Source of the DNA: Sindora glabra
Lineage: Eukaryota > Streptophyta > Magnoliopsida > Fabales > Fabaceae
Length of the DNA: 64,000 nt
Direction of reading: 5' to 3'
Assembly: GCA_020226215.1 (NCBI GenBank)
Contig: CM035236.1
Span: 51,583,057 to 51,647,056, forward strand
The notes under the pieces are model-generated. The model worked only from the letters and a program-made list of their open reading frames with translations, ran no database searches and was not told the origin of the DNA. Shown here in pieces: positions 1 to 13,374 of the stretch. How positions within the stretch are numbered: position 1 is the stretch's first letter; the number at the start of each line of letters is the position of its first letter. A program made the translations under genes and the position numbers.

Positions 1-719
1 TCATTTGGATAAAAAATTATGCTACTAATTTAATGAAAATAAAATAATAAAAGGTGTTAAAATCAATTTGCCACCACCAATAATAATTTCAATTAATAAG
101 TATATTTATTATGAAAATAAAAAAAATTGATTTAAATATTTTATGTTAATATTTTTATATTTAAATTACTTAAATATTCTTTATTATTTAATTATCACTA
201 AATTAATAATATATTTTTTTCCAAATGAGAGAGTACTATGGATGATGCAAAAGTATCTTTTTTTAAAATATATTCAAGCATGCATTAATTATTTGATTCT
301 AATTATGCCTTTGTTATGTCTATTGAAACACTACCCCTTTTGTAAGTTTTATTGTCCAAAATTTCTCAACTAATAAAGGCAAACCTAGTAAAATGTAATT
401 ATTTTCCTGTACAATAATATTTTAAACTATATATAATATATATTATATATCAAACTTAAATGATAGATAAAAAATAAAAAAATTATTCATTAAAATATAT
501 TTCCTTTATAGCATAACAAAAAATAGTTTTCTGAGAACTCAATTGAATATTGCTATTCCTGCAAGATATTTTTTATTTTATTTTTCATATTCACATACAC
601 ATATGTTACCATGCCATTCAATTTAAACTAATTGCGATTTCTATTTATATTAAAATAATATTCTAATTAAGATTGCATCGTAAATATATAAAAGATAAAA
701 TGTGTAGAAAATTTGTGCA
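1..719. other. A+T-rich intergenic DNA, no feature recognised
   Basis: Very A+T-rich sequence. The only open frame of any length (143-373, +) is a low-complexity Leu/Ile/Tyr-rich translation with no domain and is not supported as a gene. No RNA gene or clear repeat seen. Confidence 0.5.
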
Positions 720-3336
720 TACAAACTTGGTTGAAGTCTGTGGCGCAATTCGTCAAATCCAATACGGCAAAACAATGAGCATGTGACAAGGTATCATTGG
801 TTCATACGTGTAGTAATCGGGCCACACTCAATTTGCTTTAAACCTTATCGCAGTCCTTGGCGACAAAGAAACAAACGGAATTAGGAAGAAAATTTTAAAT
901 TTCAAAATTTAAATTATTTCCTTCCTTCTTTTAAGTGAAGAAGGAAGGAAAGAAAAGGAAAAATAATTTTTGTTATTTTTATATATTATAATTTTAAAAT
1001 TGTTATTATATTTTTTTCTCCTAATTAACTATTAAAATTTTCTTTCCTTTTCCCTTATTTTCCTTCTAATCAATCAAAGGATAGATTTTCTGAAATTACA
1101 AAAGTTCCCTGGGCTTATTATTGCATTCCCACAGCGGATTGTTGACTTGGAATGGAATCTCCGAGTGGGCATAAATAACTAAAACAAATAATTAAACTCT
1201 ACCTAATAACAAATATTTTATAGTCAATATTTCAATAATAATAAATAATTATCTAAAATAATAGTACACACGATGAAGTAAAAAAAATATCTGAACACGC
1301 ATTTAAGCCATGATTTATTATTATATTTTTAATTATTGAAAAAGTATTATCAATAATGACTTTAAACATGCATAATAGTTGCACTATTAGCATCTTCATG
1401 AGGAATAAGAATGTATGAAATTAAATAAATTATAATAACTATCTTAGGAGGAGTAAATTACTTTTCTAACAAATATTTAAATATGAACAAAAACCCATAA
1501 TAAAGTAATAGAAACTGAATTTTGTAAAAGGTAATTGTATTATAAATAAATATAATGAAATGAGACATAATTCAAAACAAAATTTTACGTTGAAATTAAA
1601 AAAAGTGGCTGCTAAAAAAATAAGGACATAATTATAAATATATTTTTATTTAATAGTAACATCTGAAAAGTAATCTTTCAATTTTTTTTAAAGACAATAA
1701 GAGCTTCTAACAACATTAGAATTTTAAACCTCTTAAATTAATATAACATATTAAAGGATGATTAAAATTTTATATTCTTGATCATATAATTTGATAAAAT
1801 AAAATAAAAAATTGGATAACAAAATGTTTAATAACTCTCATTATTGGCCTTATATATTTAGGAAGAGAAAAACTAGTAGGAAGTTACTTCCATTAATGGA
1901 TGGAGACGGAGGTTATAAAATTTTCATGTAAATTAAATAGATGATGACTTATTTACCTTTATATATTTAAATGTGTTCATATAACATTTGATTTTTTAGC
2001 AAAAGGAAAAGTAAACACAAACCCACAAATCCCTTTTATATAGTCGTATATATTGTTTTTGTTCTATTAAAAAAATTTGATATAAAGATTTCTATTATAA
2101 ATTAACTTAAAATTAAGAAATATGATAATGCAATTATCCATTCATGATCATATTTACTTTAATTTATTTCAAGCGGTTCATGCCAAATGATAAAACAAAT
2201 TTTTGAGCTCATGATTTCATTAAATATATAATTATGATTATAAAAATAAAAATATTAATTTCTAAATGTCTTCTAATATATACCTTTTAATTTTTTTTCT
2301 TTTTATTCACATGTATTCTTATGCTTATTTATTGGCTTCTTTTAAAAAAATAAAAATTTTAGGCATTATTGTAAATTGTAAAATATTATTGCATTAATTA
2401 TAATATCTTTCTAATAAATAAAAACTTAAATTTTATTATTGAATATATAGTTAAATTTTGAATAAATATCTGTCATTACTCTTTTTTCAAAAAAGAAAAT
2501 ATATACAAATATTTTATGATGTCACTTTTATCCATGAATTTGTAATAGCTCACTTAATTAGTGCATATAAAATATAAATACAAATATTATTTTATTCATG
2601 AAACAATTATTGGATAAAATGATAATACTTTGTAATTAATATCTTTGGAATTAGAGCCATACATTTATACATCATAGCTTAAATATAAATAAGTAATATT
2701 TTTCAGATTAATGGTTTGCAAGTAATATTTATACAAACACTGATAATTAATTTGGATACAATGAATATATGTTAAGAAATTAATTTAAGAAACATGCATA
2801 ATAATGCAATAATTGTTTTATAATCATGGCCAATTTGATTTGTAAAACTCTAAAATAGTAGAGTCATACAATATTTTAGATAATTGTTATTTGATGTTAT
2901 TTGTGAATTTAAGCCATGAGTTATTTGCTAATATGCATGTTTAAAGTATTATTGATGATACTTTTTTAATAATTAAAAATATAATAATAACTCTTGGCTT
3001 AAATGCGCGTTCACATTTTTTTACTTCACCGTGTGCACTATTATTTTAGATAATTATTTGTTATTATTAAAATATTGACTATTAAATATTTATTATTAGG
3101 AAGAGTTTAATTATTTGTTTCAGTTATTTGTGCTCCATGAAGATTCCGTTCTAAGACAGCAATCCGAAATTGCAATAATAGGCTCAGGGGACTTTTGTAA
3201 TTTCAAAAAGTTTAAGATTTAAAGCAAATTTTGAATGGACCCCAGTACAGCTCATGATCCAGTCAGTGATATGTCACCGCTATTTATTGTTTTGGTACAT
3301 TAGACTTTATCAATTGCACCGTGGACTTCATCACAA
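720..3336. mobile_element. 2.6-kb element with very long imperfect inverted repeats
   Basis: The left arm (about 720-1420) matches the reverse complement of the right arm (about 2890-3336) over several hundred bases. Matched landmarks include CAATTTGCTTTAAA (left 829) against TTTAAAGCAAATTTTG (right, about 3219), the block around GAAATTACAAAAGT (left about 1093, right about 3204), and a stretch of more than 200 bp with ACAAATAATTAAACTCT, TAATTATCTAAAATAATAGT and CATTTAAGCC. The left arm is longer because about 200-240 bp was inserted near 850-1085. The 1.4-kb centre holds no ORF. Long terminal inverted repeats without coding capacity suggest a non-autonomous Mutator-like or foldback element; this class assignment is inference. 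No target-site duplication was recognised at the edges, so the ends are approximate. Confidence 0.75.
879..1078. mobile_element. small MITE-like insertion in the left arm of the long inverted repeat
   Basis: This block is absent from the matching right arm. It begins GGAATTAGGAAGAAAATTTT and ends with a roughly complementary TTAAAATTTTCTTTCC. It holds an internal hairpin (CCTTCCTTCTTTT..AAGAAGGAAGG, 918-948). A related sequence lies in LPR intron 1 at about 32775-32960, so it appears to be a dispersed family. Confidence 0.5.
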
Positions 3337-3574
3337 AGTTGATTTTTCCTTCTGATCTGATTAGAACGTGTGAAAGAAAGGCACTAACGAAATATCAAGC
3401 GGGATTGAACAGATACCACCCGACTGGGAAGTGAATAGAGCGGTGGAACACTTTGCTGTGCGGACAGAGACCTGTTTTTTTTTTTTCCTAACACAAAAAT
3501 TCAATGACAAGCAACTCCTGCTAAACGAGAAGATAAAAATTTAAATCAATATTATGAAAGTGAACATATTAAAC

Positions 3575-3757
3575 TTCCATTTTTTAATTTTAATATAATT
3601 ATGTTTATACTTTTTTTATTTTAAAAAATATCTATTTTTCTATTTTAAATATACACTATTTTTTGTTTTTAAGAAAATAAAAGAAGTAAGAGAATTGAAT
3701 ATATATTTTTTAAAATAAAAAGTAAGTATAATTAAATTAAAAGTAAACATAATATTT
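3575..3757. repeat. short inverted-repeat (MITE-like) element
   Basis: Arms of about 55 bp (TAATATAATTATGTTTATAC..TTTTAAAAAATAT on the left, ATATTTTTTAAAATAA..TAAACATAAT on the right) are reverse complements. A sequence like the right arm recurs in LPR intron 2 (about 38010-38060). The rest of 3337-4209 is plain A+T-rich DNA. Confidence 0.45.
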
Positions 3758-4209
3758 AGTCTCTTATGTGACTATTACATTTATAAAATTTTATAACTAG
3801 CACTATTATTCTTTTATTTTTATTTTTTTATAATTATTTACTCCTCTATTTACTTGTAATATTAAAATAAATGAAAAATATCAAAATTAATCGTTAAATC
3901 TCATCATAGTAATGCCAAATGTATGTTTAATTTTTTTTGTTATATTCTTTATTTTTATCATTTATTTTAATTTTATATATAAAGTGAAGGACAAATAATT
4001 ATTATAAAAGAAAAAATATAGGATTAATAGTATTAGTTATAAAATTTAATAATTTAATAATTATCACTTTTATAGATAAGGAATTAGATATTATGTTTAT
4101 TCTTAAATTAAATTTTAATAAAAATGAAAATAATTTACACTATAAAATTTAAATTATATAATTTTAATGCATATAAATCTTATAAAATTAATGTATATAT
4201 AATAAAATA

Positions 4210-4519
4210 GGAAAAATACTTACGTAGAAATTGTCTATCATGTCATTTTTAGACACTATCACTCAAATGCTGCCAAGTAATATTATATGGATTCATTTTA
4301 TCTAATAATTAATTATGAGTTAACTTGATTTTCTCTTTCACTATAATTAGTAGTAAATAATTGTTAATTTATTATTTATATATAATTAAATAATTGTTAA
4401 TTTATTATTTATATATAATTAATTATCGGACAAGATGCATGTATTATTATTAATTAGCAACATTTGAGTGGTTGTGTCTAAAAATAACAAAGTAGGTATA
4501 CCTACATGAATATTTCTCA
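4210..4519. mobile_element. MITE with about 60-bp terminal inverted repeats
   Basis: The left end (GGAAAAATACTTACGTAG.. to TTTTTAGACACTATCACTC) is the reverse complement, with few mismatches, of the right end (..GAGTGGTTGTGTCTAAAAA.. to ..CATGAATATTTCTC). The A+T-rich centre contains an exact 33-bp tandem duplication (4355-4387 and 4388-4420). No coding capacity. The size fits a non-autonomous DNA transposon; superfamily not determined. Confidence 0.65.
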
Positions 4520-5394
4520 TAAAACAGACCACAAGTTGTTGGGTCAAAGTAGAAACACCTCATGCTTATATATAGGAAAATTTCATTTTTTTATATATAA
4601 ATAAAAAAATATCATATATTTTTATAATTTATAATTAAAATATAATATTGAAAAATATAATAACAAAAATAATTTTAATATTAAAATATAATATTTTTAT
4701 TTAATATTAAATATTTAAAAAATTTATTATTTTAATATTTTATAATTATAATCTCACGGAATGTATTTTACATAAAATATACGGACCCTTATTTTCGCAA
4801 TAATTCTAGGTGTCCCACTAAGCCGTTGACGAAGAAAAATTCCAAAGAAAATGCTTCCTCAAATCTGGTCCCCTCTCTAATCAAACATCTTTTCCTCCTT
4901 CAGCTCTGGTTTGGTTCACATGGATGAATTACATGGAAGCATCCCTGGAGCAATTGGTTCTGTGGCCGCCAATTGACAACGTTTGCAGATAAGGGTTGAA
5001 CCCAAAGGTCTATCATAGATTGGGTTACGTTTTGGATATATTCTTGACAGTGCCGAGGAAATACATACTTTTGTAACTTTTTTTTTTAATTGCAAGTTTT
5101 TAATTTTTTATATTAAATTCTTCAACTTTTCAACATACTCAATAAATTTTTAAAAATTTTCTATTGTAACTTCAAAAGATAAAAGTGTAACATTTATATA
5201 TTTAATACACTTAAAATTCACATACACTTATAATTTTTTTCAAAAAAATACAAAATGTTATATAAAAAATTATAAATTTTATAATTTTTATGTTAGCATT
5301 ATCTAAAAAAGTATTTTTAAATCCAATACTTACAAATGCAATAAGTATTAATTGAAATTCTATGTATGATATTACACTAAAACTGTTTTTTCAC
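4520..5394. other. intergenic DNA, including a less A+T-rich stretch at 4800-5070
   Basis: Mostly A+T-rich. About 270 bp (4800-5070) has a more balanced composition and could be a decayed gene or promoter fragment, but no frame stays open beyond about 20 codons. Confidence 0.35.
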
Positions 5395-6095
5395 GTAAAT
5401 AATTGATAATTTAATTAATAGTTAATAATTTATAATTGATATTCGGTAACTAATAAGCTATCTAATTGTAGAAGATGTATTTCATAAAATTAATTATTAA
5501 ATTAGTTGAAATTATAAAATAACATAAAATAGCGTATTAATAGAAATAGATGTATAATTAAAATAATCCATATTTATCTAAAAAATAAATTATATTAATA
5601 CAATTAAGAAGTTCAAAATAAAAATATAATATCTAATATTTAATTAATTATATTTTATGAACTTATATATTTATTTACTTATATAATTTTTATATTATTA
5701 TTTATAATAGAATTATAATTACGTAAAATATAATTAATTATATTTTATGATATTATATATTTATGTACATAGATATTTTATTATATTTATAGTTTAGAAT
5801 CAAGATGTGATTATGTTAGAATTAAATTAATTATATTTTATGAAAAATAATATTTAGCTTTATGTTATGAAGGATATAGGTTATAAATTAATAAAAAGAA
5901 TAATGATAGATTTAAAAAAAATTAAAAAGATAGTAATTTATAAATTATAAACTTCTCAAAGTAATTTATTAAGTTAAAATTTATTTTTTTAATAAGTTAA
6001 TGCATGAAACACCTTTAGAAATTATTTTATAACTTATTGATTAGATTAATAACTTATAAATTAGTTTATTTGTTGCATAAAATGAAGCCTAAATA
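5395..6095 (+). repeat. copy A of an A+T-rich dispersed element family
   Basis: Shares ordered motifs with copies at 24.0, 26.8-29.1 and 60.9 kb: a left portion with AATATAAAATAA-like text, the central motif TTTAATTAATTATATTTTATGA (repeated here near 5640, 5730 and 5820), and a right end reading ..CTAATTTATAAGTTATTAATC.. on the complementary strand and finishing in GCAACAAATAAACTAATT. No ORF. The orientation used to define + is this copy's own. Confidence 0.55.
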
Positions 6096-9000
6096 TCAAA
6101 GAAGATGAATAAAAATTAAATTTCTTAACTTTGAAAATTTGTAAAAGTTATATCAAAATGAGAAGCAAAAAATATGACTAAATATGAAATTAAAAATTAA
6201 ATTGTAAGTACAAACACAAAAATTAAAATAATTTTTTATATTTATATTTTGTACTTTTTCAATAAATGCCAAACCTTATATATTTAGGCATAAGTTAATA
6301 AAAACTTCAATCCAACAAAATAATTAGTGAATATAAATATAAAATTGAAGAAAATCATTTTAAAATTGGAAAATAAGTATACTTAGTTAAAGAGAGAATT
6401 ATTTTAGGGTTGAAAGAGTTTTAAAATGAAATTTGTAAATGGTGTGATAACTTCACTCTTTTATTTTCAACTTATGCCCCACTTTTTGCACTATTCTAAG
6501 TTTCCACCTTATTTATAAAAAAAAATTGAAATCTATATTAAAAAGATGTCATTCTACTATAGAATTTTGCATATCAATTATTAAATAAAAATCAATATCA
6601 TAACATTTCATTTCACTAAGAAACTAAAATCTTTTATTTTGTTAACTTTTTTCATGATCTTTCAAGCAACAATTTTATAATTTTAGCATAAATTTAGTAA
6701 GAATATTGACATCATTATATGAATTGATAAGTTTTGTTTTTAATTTTACTTAGTCTAAGTGAAATCAATAGCATCAAAATTATTTTTTACATTACAATAT
6801 TTTTCTTATACAATTAAATAGATAAAAATAGTAATAAATTAAACATAAATGACACAAATGAGAAATTATTGATCTATTATGAAATGATGTTCTACCATTT
6901 TATTTGTTCCCATATTAGTACATCGATATATACAATGAAAAATTATGAATAATAAACTTTAAATAAAAAGGAAAATTAGGTAACTTCTACTCATAATATC
7001 TTTATATTGCTTGAGGGTTTTTGAATTGGAAAGTGTAAATGATTACAAACTAATGATAAATTATAATGTGAAGAAGCAATATATCTGTTCTTGCAATGAA
7101 CTCAACCTTTCCAATACAAGAATGGTCATACTATTTCTTCTTACTACAATTTTTCATTAATTTTTTCATTATTTGAGTTTTTTCGATAATTTTAAATGTG
7201 CTTCTGAAATGGAACCCAAATAATATAATTTACAATGAATAACAAAAAAGACTTTGGAGTGCATAAATAGTTACAAACTAATAATAAATTATAGTGAGAA
7301 AAAATAATTTAATGCAATAAACTTAAGCCTTTCAATGCAAGAATGACCACGCTACTTCTTCTCAGTATAATTTCTCATTATTTTTTTTACCACTAATAAG
7401 GCATCATTTATATGTTTCAAATAGAGAGTAAGAATGAAATTTTTAAGCAACATGAAAACTTTAGATGTCAATCACTAATCGAAACCACCTTATTACATAT
7501 GTTTTATATCATATAGCTTAACTATTGATATGCCTTGAAATGTCATAATTTTTTGCAATTTCATGATACACGTTATAGGTAAATGTTTAATATTTATTAC
7601 ATGTTATTGGCAAATATTTAGTATTTATTACTATTTAAATCTCCTTTAGTATACTTTTAGACATCAATTATTTTTAAAAAAATGATGCAATGATTCATAC
7701 CAATATTTTTATCCTAGTTTTTATCTCCTAATTTTTCAAAATCATGTTAGTTTTTTAATAAATAACTAACATATTTTACATATATTTTTATTTAATTTTT
7801 AATAAATTTTTACACCTCATAAATATCATCCTTGGTAAATATTTATTACATATTAATTGATAGTTAATACACCTTTAAACATTAGTAGGTCGAAAAGCTA
7901 ATGTGGTATTGACATCCCTATTTTTCATCCAACACTTCATCTAATTTTCCTAAACCATGTCAATTTTTAATAAATAACTAATGTTATGTACCCTCATTTT
8001 TTAATACAATTTCTGCATCTTGACAATTTTCTAATAATGATTTACACAAAAACTATACTAGATCATCAATATAGTTTATAGTGAAATCATTATGTAATCC
8101 TAAATTAAAATCCTTGTCACAAATTCTTGTGTTGAAGAGATTTGATTTATTTTCCTTATATTAAAGTGCTTTACAAGATTCTATAGATATTAGATATCTA
8201 TTCCTTGCGATAATGAGTGGAATATGAAAATAATATACCCATTAATGCAGCACAATTAGAAATGCTCTAAATCTTATAACCATGACAATTGTATTAAATT
8301 GCAAATATCTTTTATTCATAACCATTTGTTTGAGGGTAAAAGATAATCGTGGTTTGATGGGATGCTCATGACCATAAGATTTGAAATTAATGCATGATAT
8401 GGCCTGCTTAGAGAAACATGATTATACTATAGTGGACGAAGGGTATAAGAATCCACTATAAATTATTACGCATTATGATGACATTAGTCAAGAATGGTAC
8501 CACTTCAAGCTAGTCATACAAAATCTAGCAAAACTATAAAAAAAATAGAGTTACCTTATGATAAAGTAGAAGTCCATTAGCTTGGAATTTGGGAACTATA
8601 CATGTCCCAAAAGAAGTTTGTCCAAGAATATTGTTATAATTTAAAGGATTGGTTACAGTTTTGATTTCTTCTATGGCTCGCCTAATACCTGGCCATTTAT
8701 ATGAACTTGTCCAAGTAAGGCCTTCTATGAACCCATCAAAGAAGTGACATAAAAGATGCGATCATATGCTTAAAACTATATTAGCTGGAGGCACTCTCCA
8801 ATGTTATAGTAGCCATAAATAGAGTTATAGTAAAGCTTATGGTAGAGCTAGTTAAAGATTGTTGAACCTAACTTGAACCTAAAAATAGTCACATAAGAGA
8901 AAAAATTAATGTAATTTGTAAACTATAGCAAGCTAGAATGAAAATGACTACAACAATCTATCTTACCATTTAATAATGTCCAAGTACTATATGTGATAAA

Positions 9001-9690
9001 GATATATCACATGCATAAGGTTGCCTTTCCTTTCTAGTAATAACATCCTACTAATAAAAAGCATAATATACACCCTAGTATGCTTATGAAGGGGTTCCTC
9101 ATTTGTATTAAAGGGTAGCGGTTAATCTAACATTGTGTAAAGGAACATGTATTGCACTTGGAATCCCCATAATTTTCATAGATTGAGGGTAACACCAAAA
9201 AGACCCTAAGGTAGTTAAAAAGCATTAAGGAAGAGCTTGACATAAAAAAGGAGGAGGTCTGTATTGCAACATCTTATATTGTTATGGTGGCTTCATTAAC
9301 ACCCAAGTGAAAATGTAAGTCTCAGGTCGTTACCTTTCTATCAATGTGGAAAATAATGATTAATCCAACTTTATGTCCCCTTATGCATTTGAAATGTAGA
9401 AAGTTAACCCATTCCAAGATACTCTTAATGACCAAGTTAGAGGGCCCATAAGTTTAACCTTTATATGGCTGCAAAGCTACAAATCAAACATGTGAGGTTG
9501 TTTTCAATAAGTGCTAACTCTATAACAACATTAATGTTAAGTCCTTTGACTTGAAAGGATCAGGAGCTGCAAGGAAGGCCTTAATACTTACCATTGTCAT
9601 ACTTAAAGCAAGCATTCTTGTTCATGAAATAATAAGAAAGGAACATCTCTTAATTACACAAAACAAATTTATTTAAATTAAATGTTTTAA
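6096..9690. other. unassigned intergenic DNA with a diverged tandem duplication
   Basis: No ORF or recognisable domain. Around 7022-7390 a segment of about 150 bp occurs twice with a period near 230 bp; both copies contain GTTACAAACTAAT or GATTACAAACTAAT, TAAATTATA, CAAGAATG and TACTTCTTCT. The 8.3-9.6 kb part has a more balanced composition, as seen in old retroelements, but six-frame reading gave no family I can name. Confidence 0.4.
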
Positions 9691-9692
9691 AT

Positions 9693-9865
9693 TTTAGGGT
9701 TAAGGTTTAAGGTTGAAAGTTTAAGGTTTAGCATTCTAGGTTTAGGGTTTCTAAGTTTATTGGTTAGGATTTAGGGCTCCTATATTAGGGTTTAGGGTTA
9801 GAGGTTTAGTGGTTAAGATTTAAGGGTTATAAGTTTAAGGGTTAGGGTTTAGGTTTATACATATG
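9693..9865 (+). repeat. degenerate interstitial telomere-like tract (TTTAGGG)
   Basis: Dense variants of the plant telomere heptamer on the + strand: TTTAGGGTTAAGGTTTAAGG, GGTTTAGGGTTTC, TAGGGTTTAGGGTTAGAGG and AAGGGTTAGGGTTTAGG. The array is imperfect, so it is an old interstitial tract and not a chromosome end. Confidence 0.65.
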
Positions 9866-9919
9866 GGAATCTTATGTTTTGGTGAGGAAGTAAGTATTTA
9901 AGGGTCATAGATTCAAAGG

Positions 9920-11770
9920 TTAATATCACAACCCTCCCTTAACCATGTCTAACATGGAATCTAACTTATTAGTTTTCACTAACTTGCCTTAGTTATGAGA
10001 AATATTTAACATTTCAAATAAGTAATATAGGATGATAATTAATGCTAACATTTATATTGCAAAAATATCAATAGTTGACATGTTTGTTTCCTACAAAAAG
10101 GGGATTCAGAGTTGCTTATAATTCCTAATAATTTCTTAATCAACACGCTTAAATAAAATCCCTATGGTATGCAATGTCTACTCAAGTAGTCACCCTTTTA
10201 TACTCAAGGCCCATTAAAGAAAGATTTGAGGAATACATATCTATTTATAGGTAAACTATCAATATATTACCCATAGCCATACTAGAAAGAGTCCCAAAAG
10301 ATCTCTTCTTACTTTAGTGGTAGTGGAGTATCATCTTATGGATCTATAAAATAAAATACAAAAAAGTATGTTTAGGGCTTAGTAAGCAAACATTTTAAGA
10401 AAAGGAAACATACACAAATAAAATCTTGCTAACTAGATTACCTTCCTTTAGTCTTAATCCATATCTTATATGTTTAATAGACCAAAATTAAGTGGAATTG
10501 CATCATTCATCAAGATATGTTTTTATTATTTCCACAATCACACAATTTAACTATAACATTTTAATATCATTCAACAAAAATCATAAAAAGTAAGTATGTA
10601 AATAACTTTGTAGCTCCTTTCCATCTTTATCCTTCCAAGTCATTCTTATCCTTCATTAATGTTTACAGGATCTCATGTATAGGTCATAAAAGTTATCAAT
10701 TTGCCCCCACCTCAATTCTTATGTGGAATAAAACTTAAATAAGCTCATTTAATAAAAGATCAAATGATGATGTAATTCCATAAGTTATAGAACTACCATG
10801 CTTCTTTGCATGGCTTTATTATACTCTTTTATCATCTAACATAGGTATAAATAATCATACTATAACTATGAAATCAATTAAAGATCTTAAAATCTTTGAA
10901 ATAAGAAAAAGTTAGAAAAAAAAGCATGGTATAATCAATTATAGAAAAGTAAAGGCAACCCCAACCTATTCTAATTAGTTATATAATCAATTATTTAACA
11001 TTTTATTTAGATAATCGATTATATAATTAATTTTTGTAAAGCAAAAATGATTTTAACTTTTGATAATTGATTATATCATCATTTTACATGGGAAACCAAT
11101 TAATATTAGACAAAGATAACCTCATGCCTTTGTTATCAATTATATTAAAGAAACTTTCAAATTCTACAATTTTTTCCATTGTTCATTTGTAAAGATTTTA
11201 CCAAAAACTCATTCTTCATGTAAAATCATGTCACTCAATCACTATAAAACAAAAAAACCATCTTATATACAATTGATCAAGTAAAAATCTCACATTAAAC
11301 ATCATCTTATAACATAAAATCCTTAAATTTGTCATTATAATGAAAACTTAAATTAAAATCATCTAAACCATTGAAATCCAAGAAATAGAATATTCACTCA
11401 CTGTTATTAAAAAAGGCAATAAATGAAGGAAGCAATAATTTTCTTGCTTCTAAGCACACAAAATCAAGAGTTAGAGATTAGGGCATCAAAGATTTCATTT
11501 AAACCAAAAACTCCAATCATATAAAATCCAAAAAGAGGAAGTGAAAGAGAAATGTTACAAAAATTAAGGTATGGAAATCCTTAGCTTGCCTAGATTTAAG
11601 GAAGAAAAGTGAAGTTAGTTTAGTTCTTTAGCAATTGAGAGGAGAAAGTAGAGAGTTTGAAGGAAAATAAGAGTGAAAGGTGCTAAAATAAGATATATGA
11701 AGAAAGGGATCATAACAGTAAAAAAGGAAATTAAGTTCCCAAAGTCTCCATTATACTCATATACTCACTT
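9920..11770 (-). mobile_element. LTR-like block of a probable Ty3/gypsy element, minus orientation
   Basis: Non-coding, about 1.85 kb. On the minus strand it contains features I associate with plant gypsy LTRs: a GTTGTGATAT motif near 9930, GTTTGCTTACTAAGCCC near 10385, and repeated ATAATCGATTAT-like motifs between 10930 and 11150. The block at 21.8-23.6 kb has the same ingredients in the opposite order. No primer-binding site or internal domain was identified, so this could be a solo LTR; boundaries are approximate and the call is inference. Confidence 0.35.
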
Positions 11771-11899
11771 TTAATTATATTTAACTTTAAAACATTTACA
11801 ATTATTTTTATCAATTATTTCACATAAAAATCTCTATTCAAATTTTTATTATAATAATTAATTATTTTTCATATAAAGTATTTTAATTCTACTAGTGTA

Positions 11900-12070
11900 A
11901 TAGCTAGGGTTTATTGTCTTATATGTAGGGCTTATAGGTTCAAGGATTAGTGCTCAGGGTTAGAGAGGACTTAGTTTTTTTGGGGGGGGGTTAAGGTTTG
12001 GAGGTCTCACACTTGGTGACAAACGTTTGAAGGTCCTAGTTTGGTGGTTAAGGTTTGCAGTTATATGTTT
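11900..12070 (+). repeat. second degenerate telomere-like tract
   Basis: Scattered GGGTTTA, TAGGGCTTATAGG, CAGGGTTAGAG, GGTTAAGGTTTGGAGG and GGTTAAGGTTTGCAG motifs plus a G10 run (11981-11990). More diverged than the tract at 9.7 kb, and on the other side of the LTR-like block. Confidence 0.45.
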
Positions 12071-13370
12071 AAGATCAAATATTAAATACCAATAATATAA
12101 TTCACATTTCTAAAACATTTAAATTATTCCTATCACTTACATCCAAGATCCATATATAAATTACTTGCACAATTACTACCTAAATGTAATAATAAATATC
12201 AATATTAAGATTTATAACTAACCTACACTAGATGTTCTACTGACGATTCAAGTTAGGTGATTACTCTTAGACCTTATTTCATAATTACAATCAATATTAA
12301 TAAAGAAAAAAGGAACATGCAAAACCTATTCTAGCTTGCCATATAAATAGATGTGTAAATCCTAATCCTTAAGTTTAATGAATATCAGAACCTAATATTA
12401 CCTAAATAGATAAGAAAAGGGGAAAATATACTTGTTCCTCTATAAAAAAAATTTAGGTTTAATTAAATGATTGGACTACAAAAAAATTGTTTAATGCAAA
12501 ACAAAAGGCCTAATCTACTAAAAAAAATTCAACAAAATAAAGTAAAAAAGAAAAGAGAATTTACATAATTTTAGAGAGAAAAAGTCAAGGGTGAAGGGAA
12601 AATGCAAAAAATAGAATGAGAGAATAGTTGTGTAGTGCAATATATACATTGAAGTGACCTTGCCATCTAACAAGATAAGTGGATTGATGCATTTGCATGT
12701 AACATATTGGTCTGTTAATTGACCTTATTACAGCAAATGGTGAAGTTGTCATATGGATTGATCCCTTGCGATGTGTTATAATATGGTAAAAAATGATGCA
12801 TTCCGAGAATAAATTTTTAAAAAAAGGTATATTAGGAATTATTTGCCTATGTAGATATTTTAGTAAAAAAGTTTTACTTTTAAAGTACTATTTTTAAGAT
12901 TTAAATTTGTGACAATTAACTTATAGGAAACATTTCATAGGTATAATACTTTATAATATATTTAGAGTAGATGATAAACTCAAACATAATAATAAAAGTC
13001 ATTTAACTAAAATTTTGATTTTATGTAAAATTATATATTATTCAAAATATCTTAAATAATTCAAATATTATATTGTTCTGGATCAATCACGGGCCTTCCA
13101 TTGTTTATAAAGCTAAATTAGTAAAAATTAATATGCTTATGACAAAAAAAGGAATTATAATGAGAATTAAATTTCTAACCTTAACCATTATTCCCTTTAA
13201 ACCCTTTCAACTTGATACTTAGTTAAGAACATTTCCATCTGACCATTATAGATTTAAGTAATGTAACATTCTTCCTTTATGTAAATCTAAGTGCTGTAAC
13301 TTCCTCTTCTCCTTTATGTTGATCTGAGTATTGCAATTTCCTCTTCTACTATTTTTCAATTTGGCTTTTT
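12071..13370. other. intergenic DNA, nothing recognised
   Basis: A+T-rich with no supported ORF, RNA gene or transposon domain. A short imperfect duplication (ATGTAAATCTAAGTGCTGTAA and ATGTTGATCTGAGTATTGCAA followed by TTCCTCTTCT) lies at 13275-13350. Confidence 0.4.
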
Positions 13371-13374
13371 AATC

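Noticed and set aside
143..373. 76-codon + strand frame
   Set aside because: Low-complexity A+T translation with no domain or conserved feature.
4920..4976. Short frame with LRR-like text (LHGSIPGAIGS)
   Set aside because: Only 18 codons, one repeat-like match, no neighbouring LRR units; probably chance.
8300..9600. Possible gypsy polyprotein on the minus strand
   Set aside because: Balanced composition and short suggestive frames, but no integrase, RT or protease motif could be identified in any frame.
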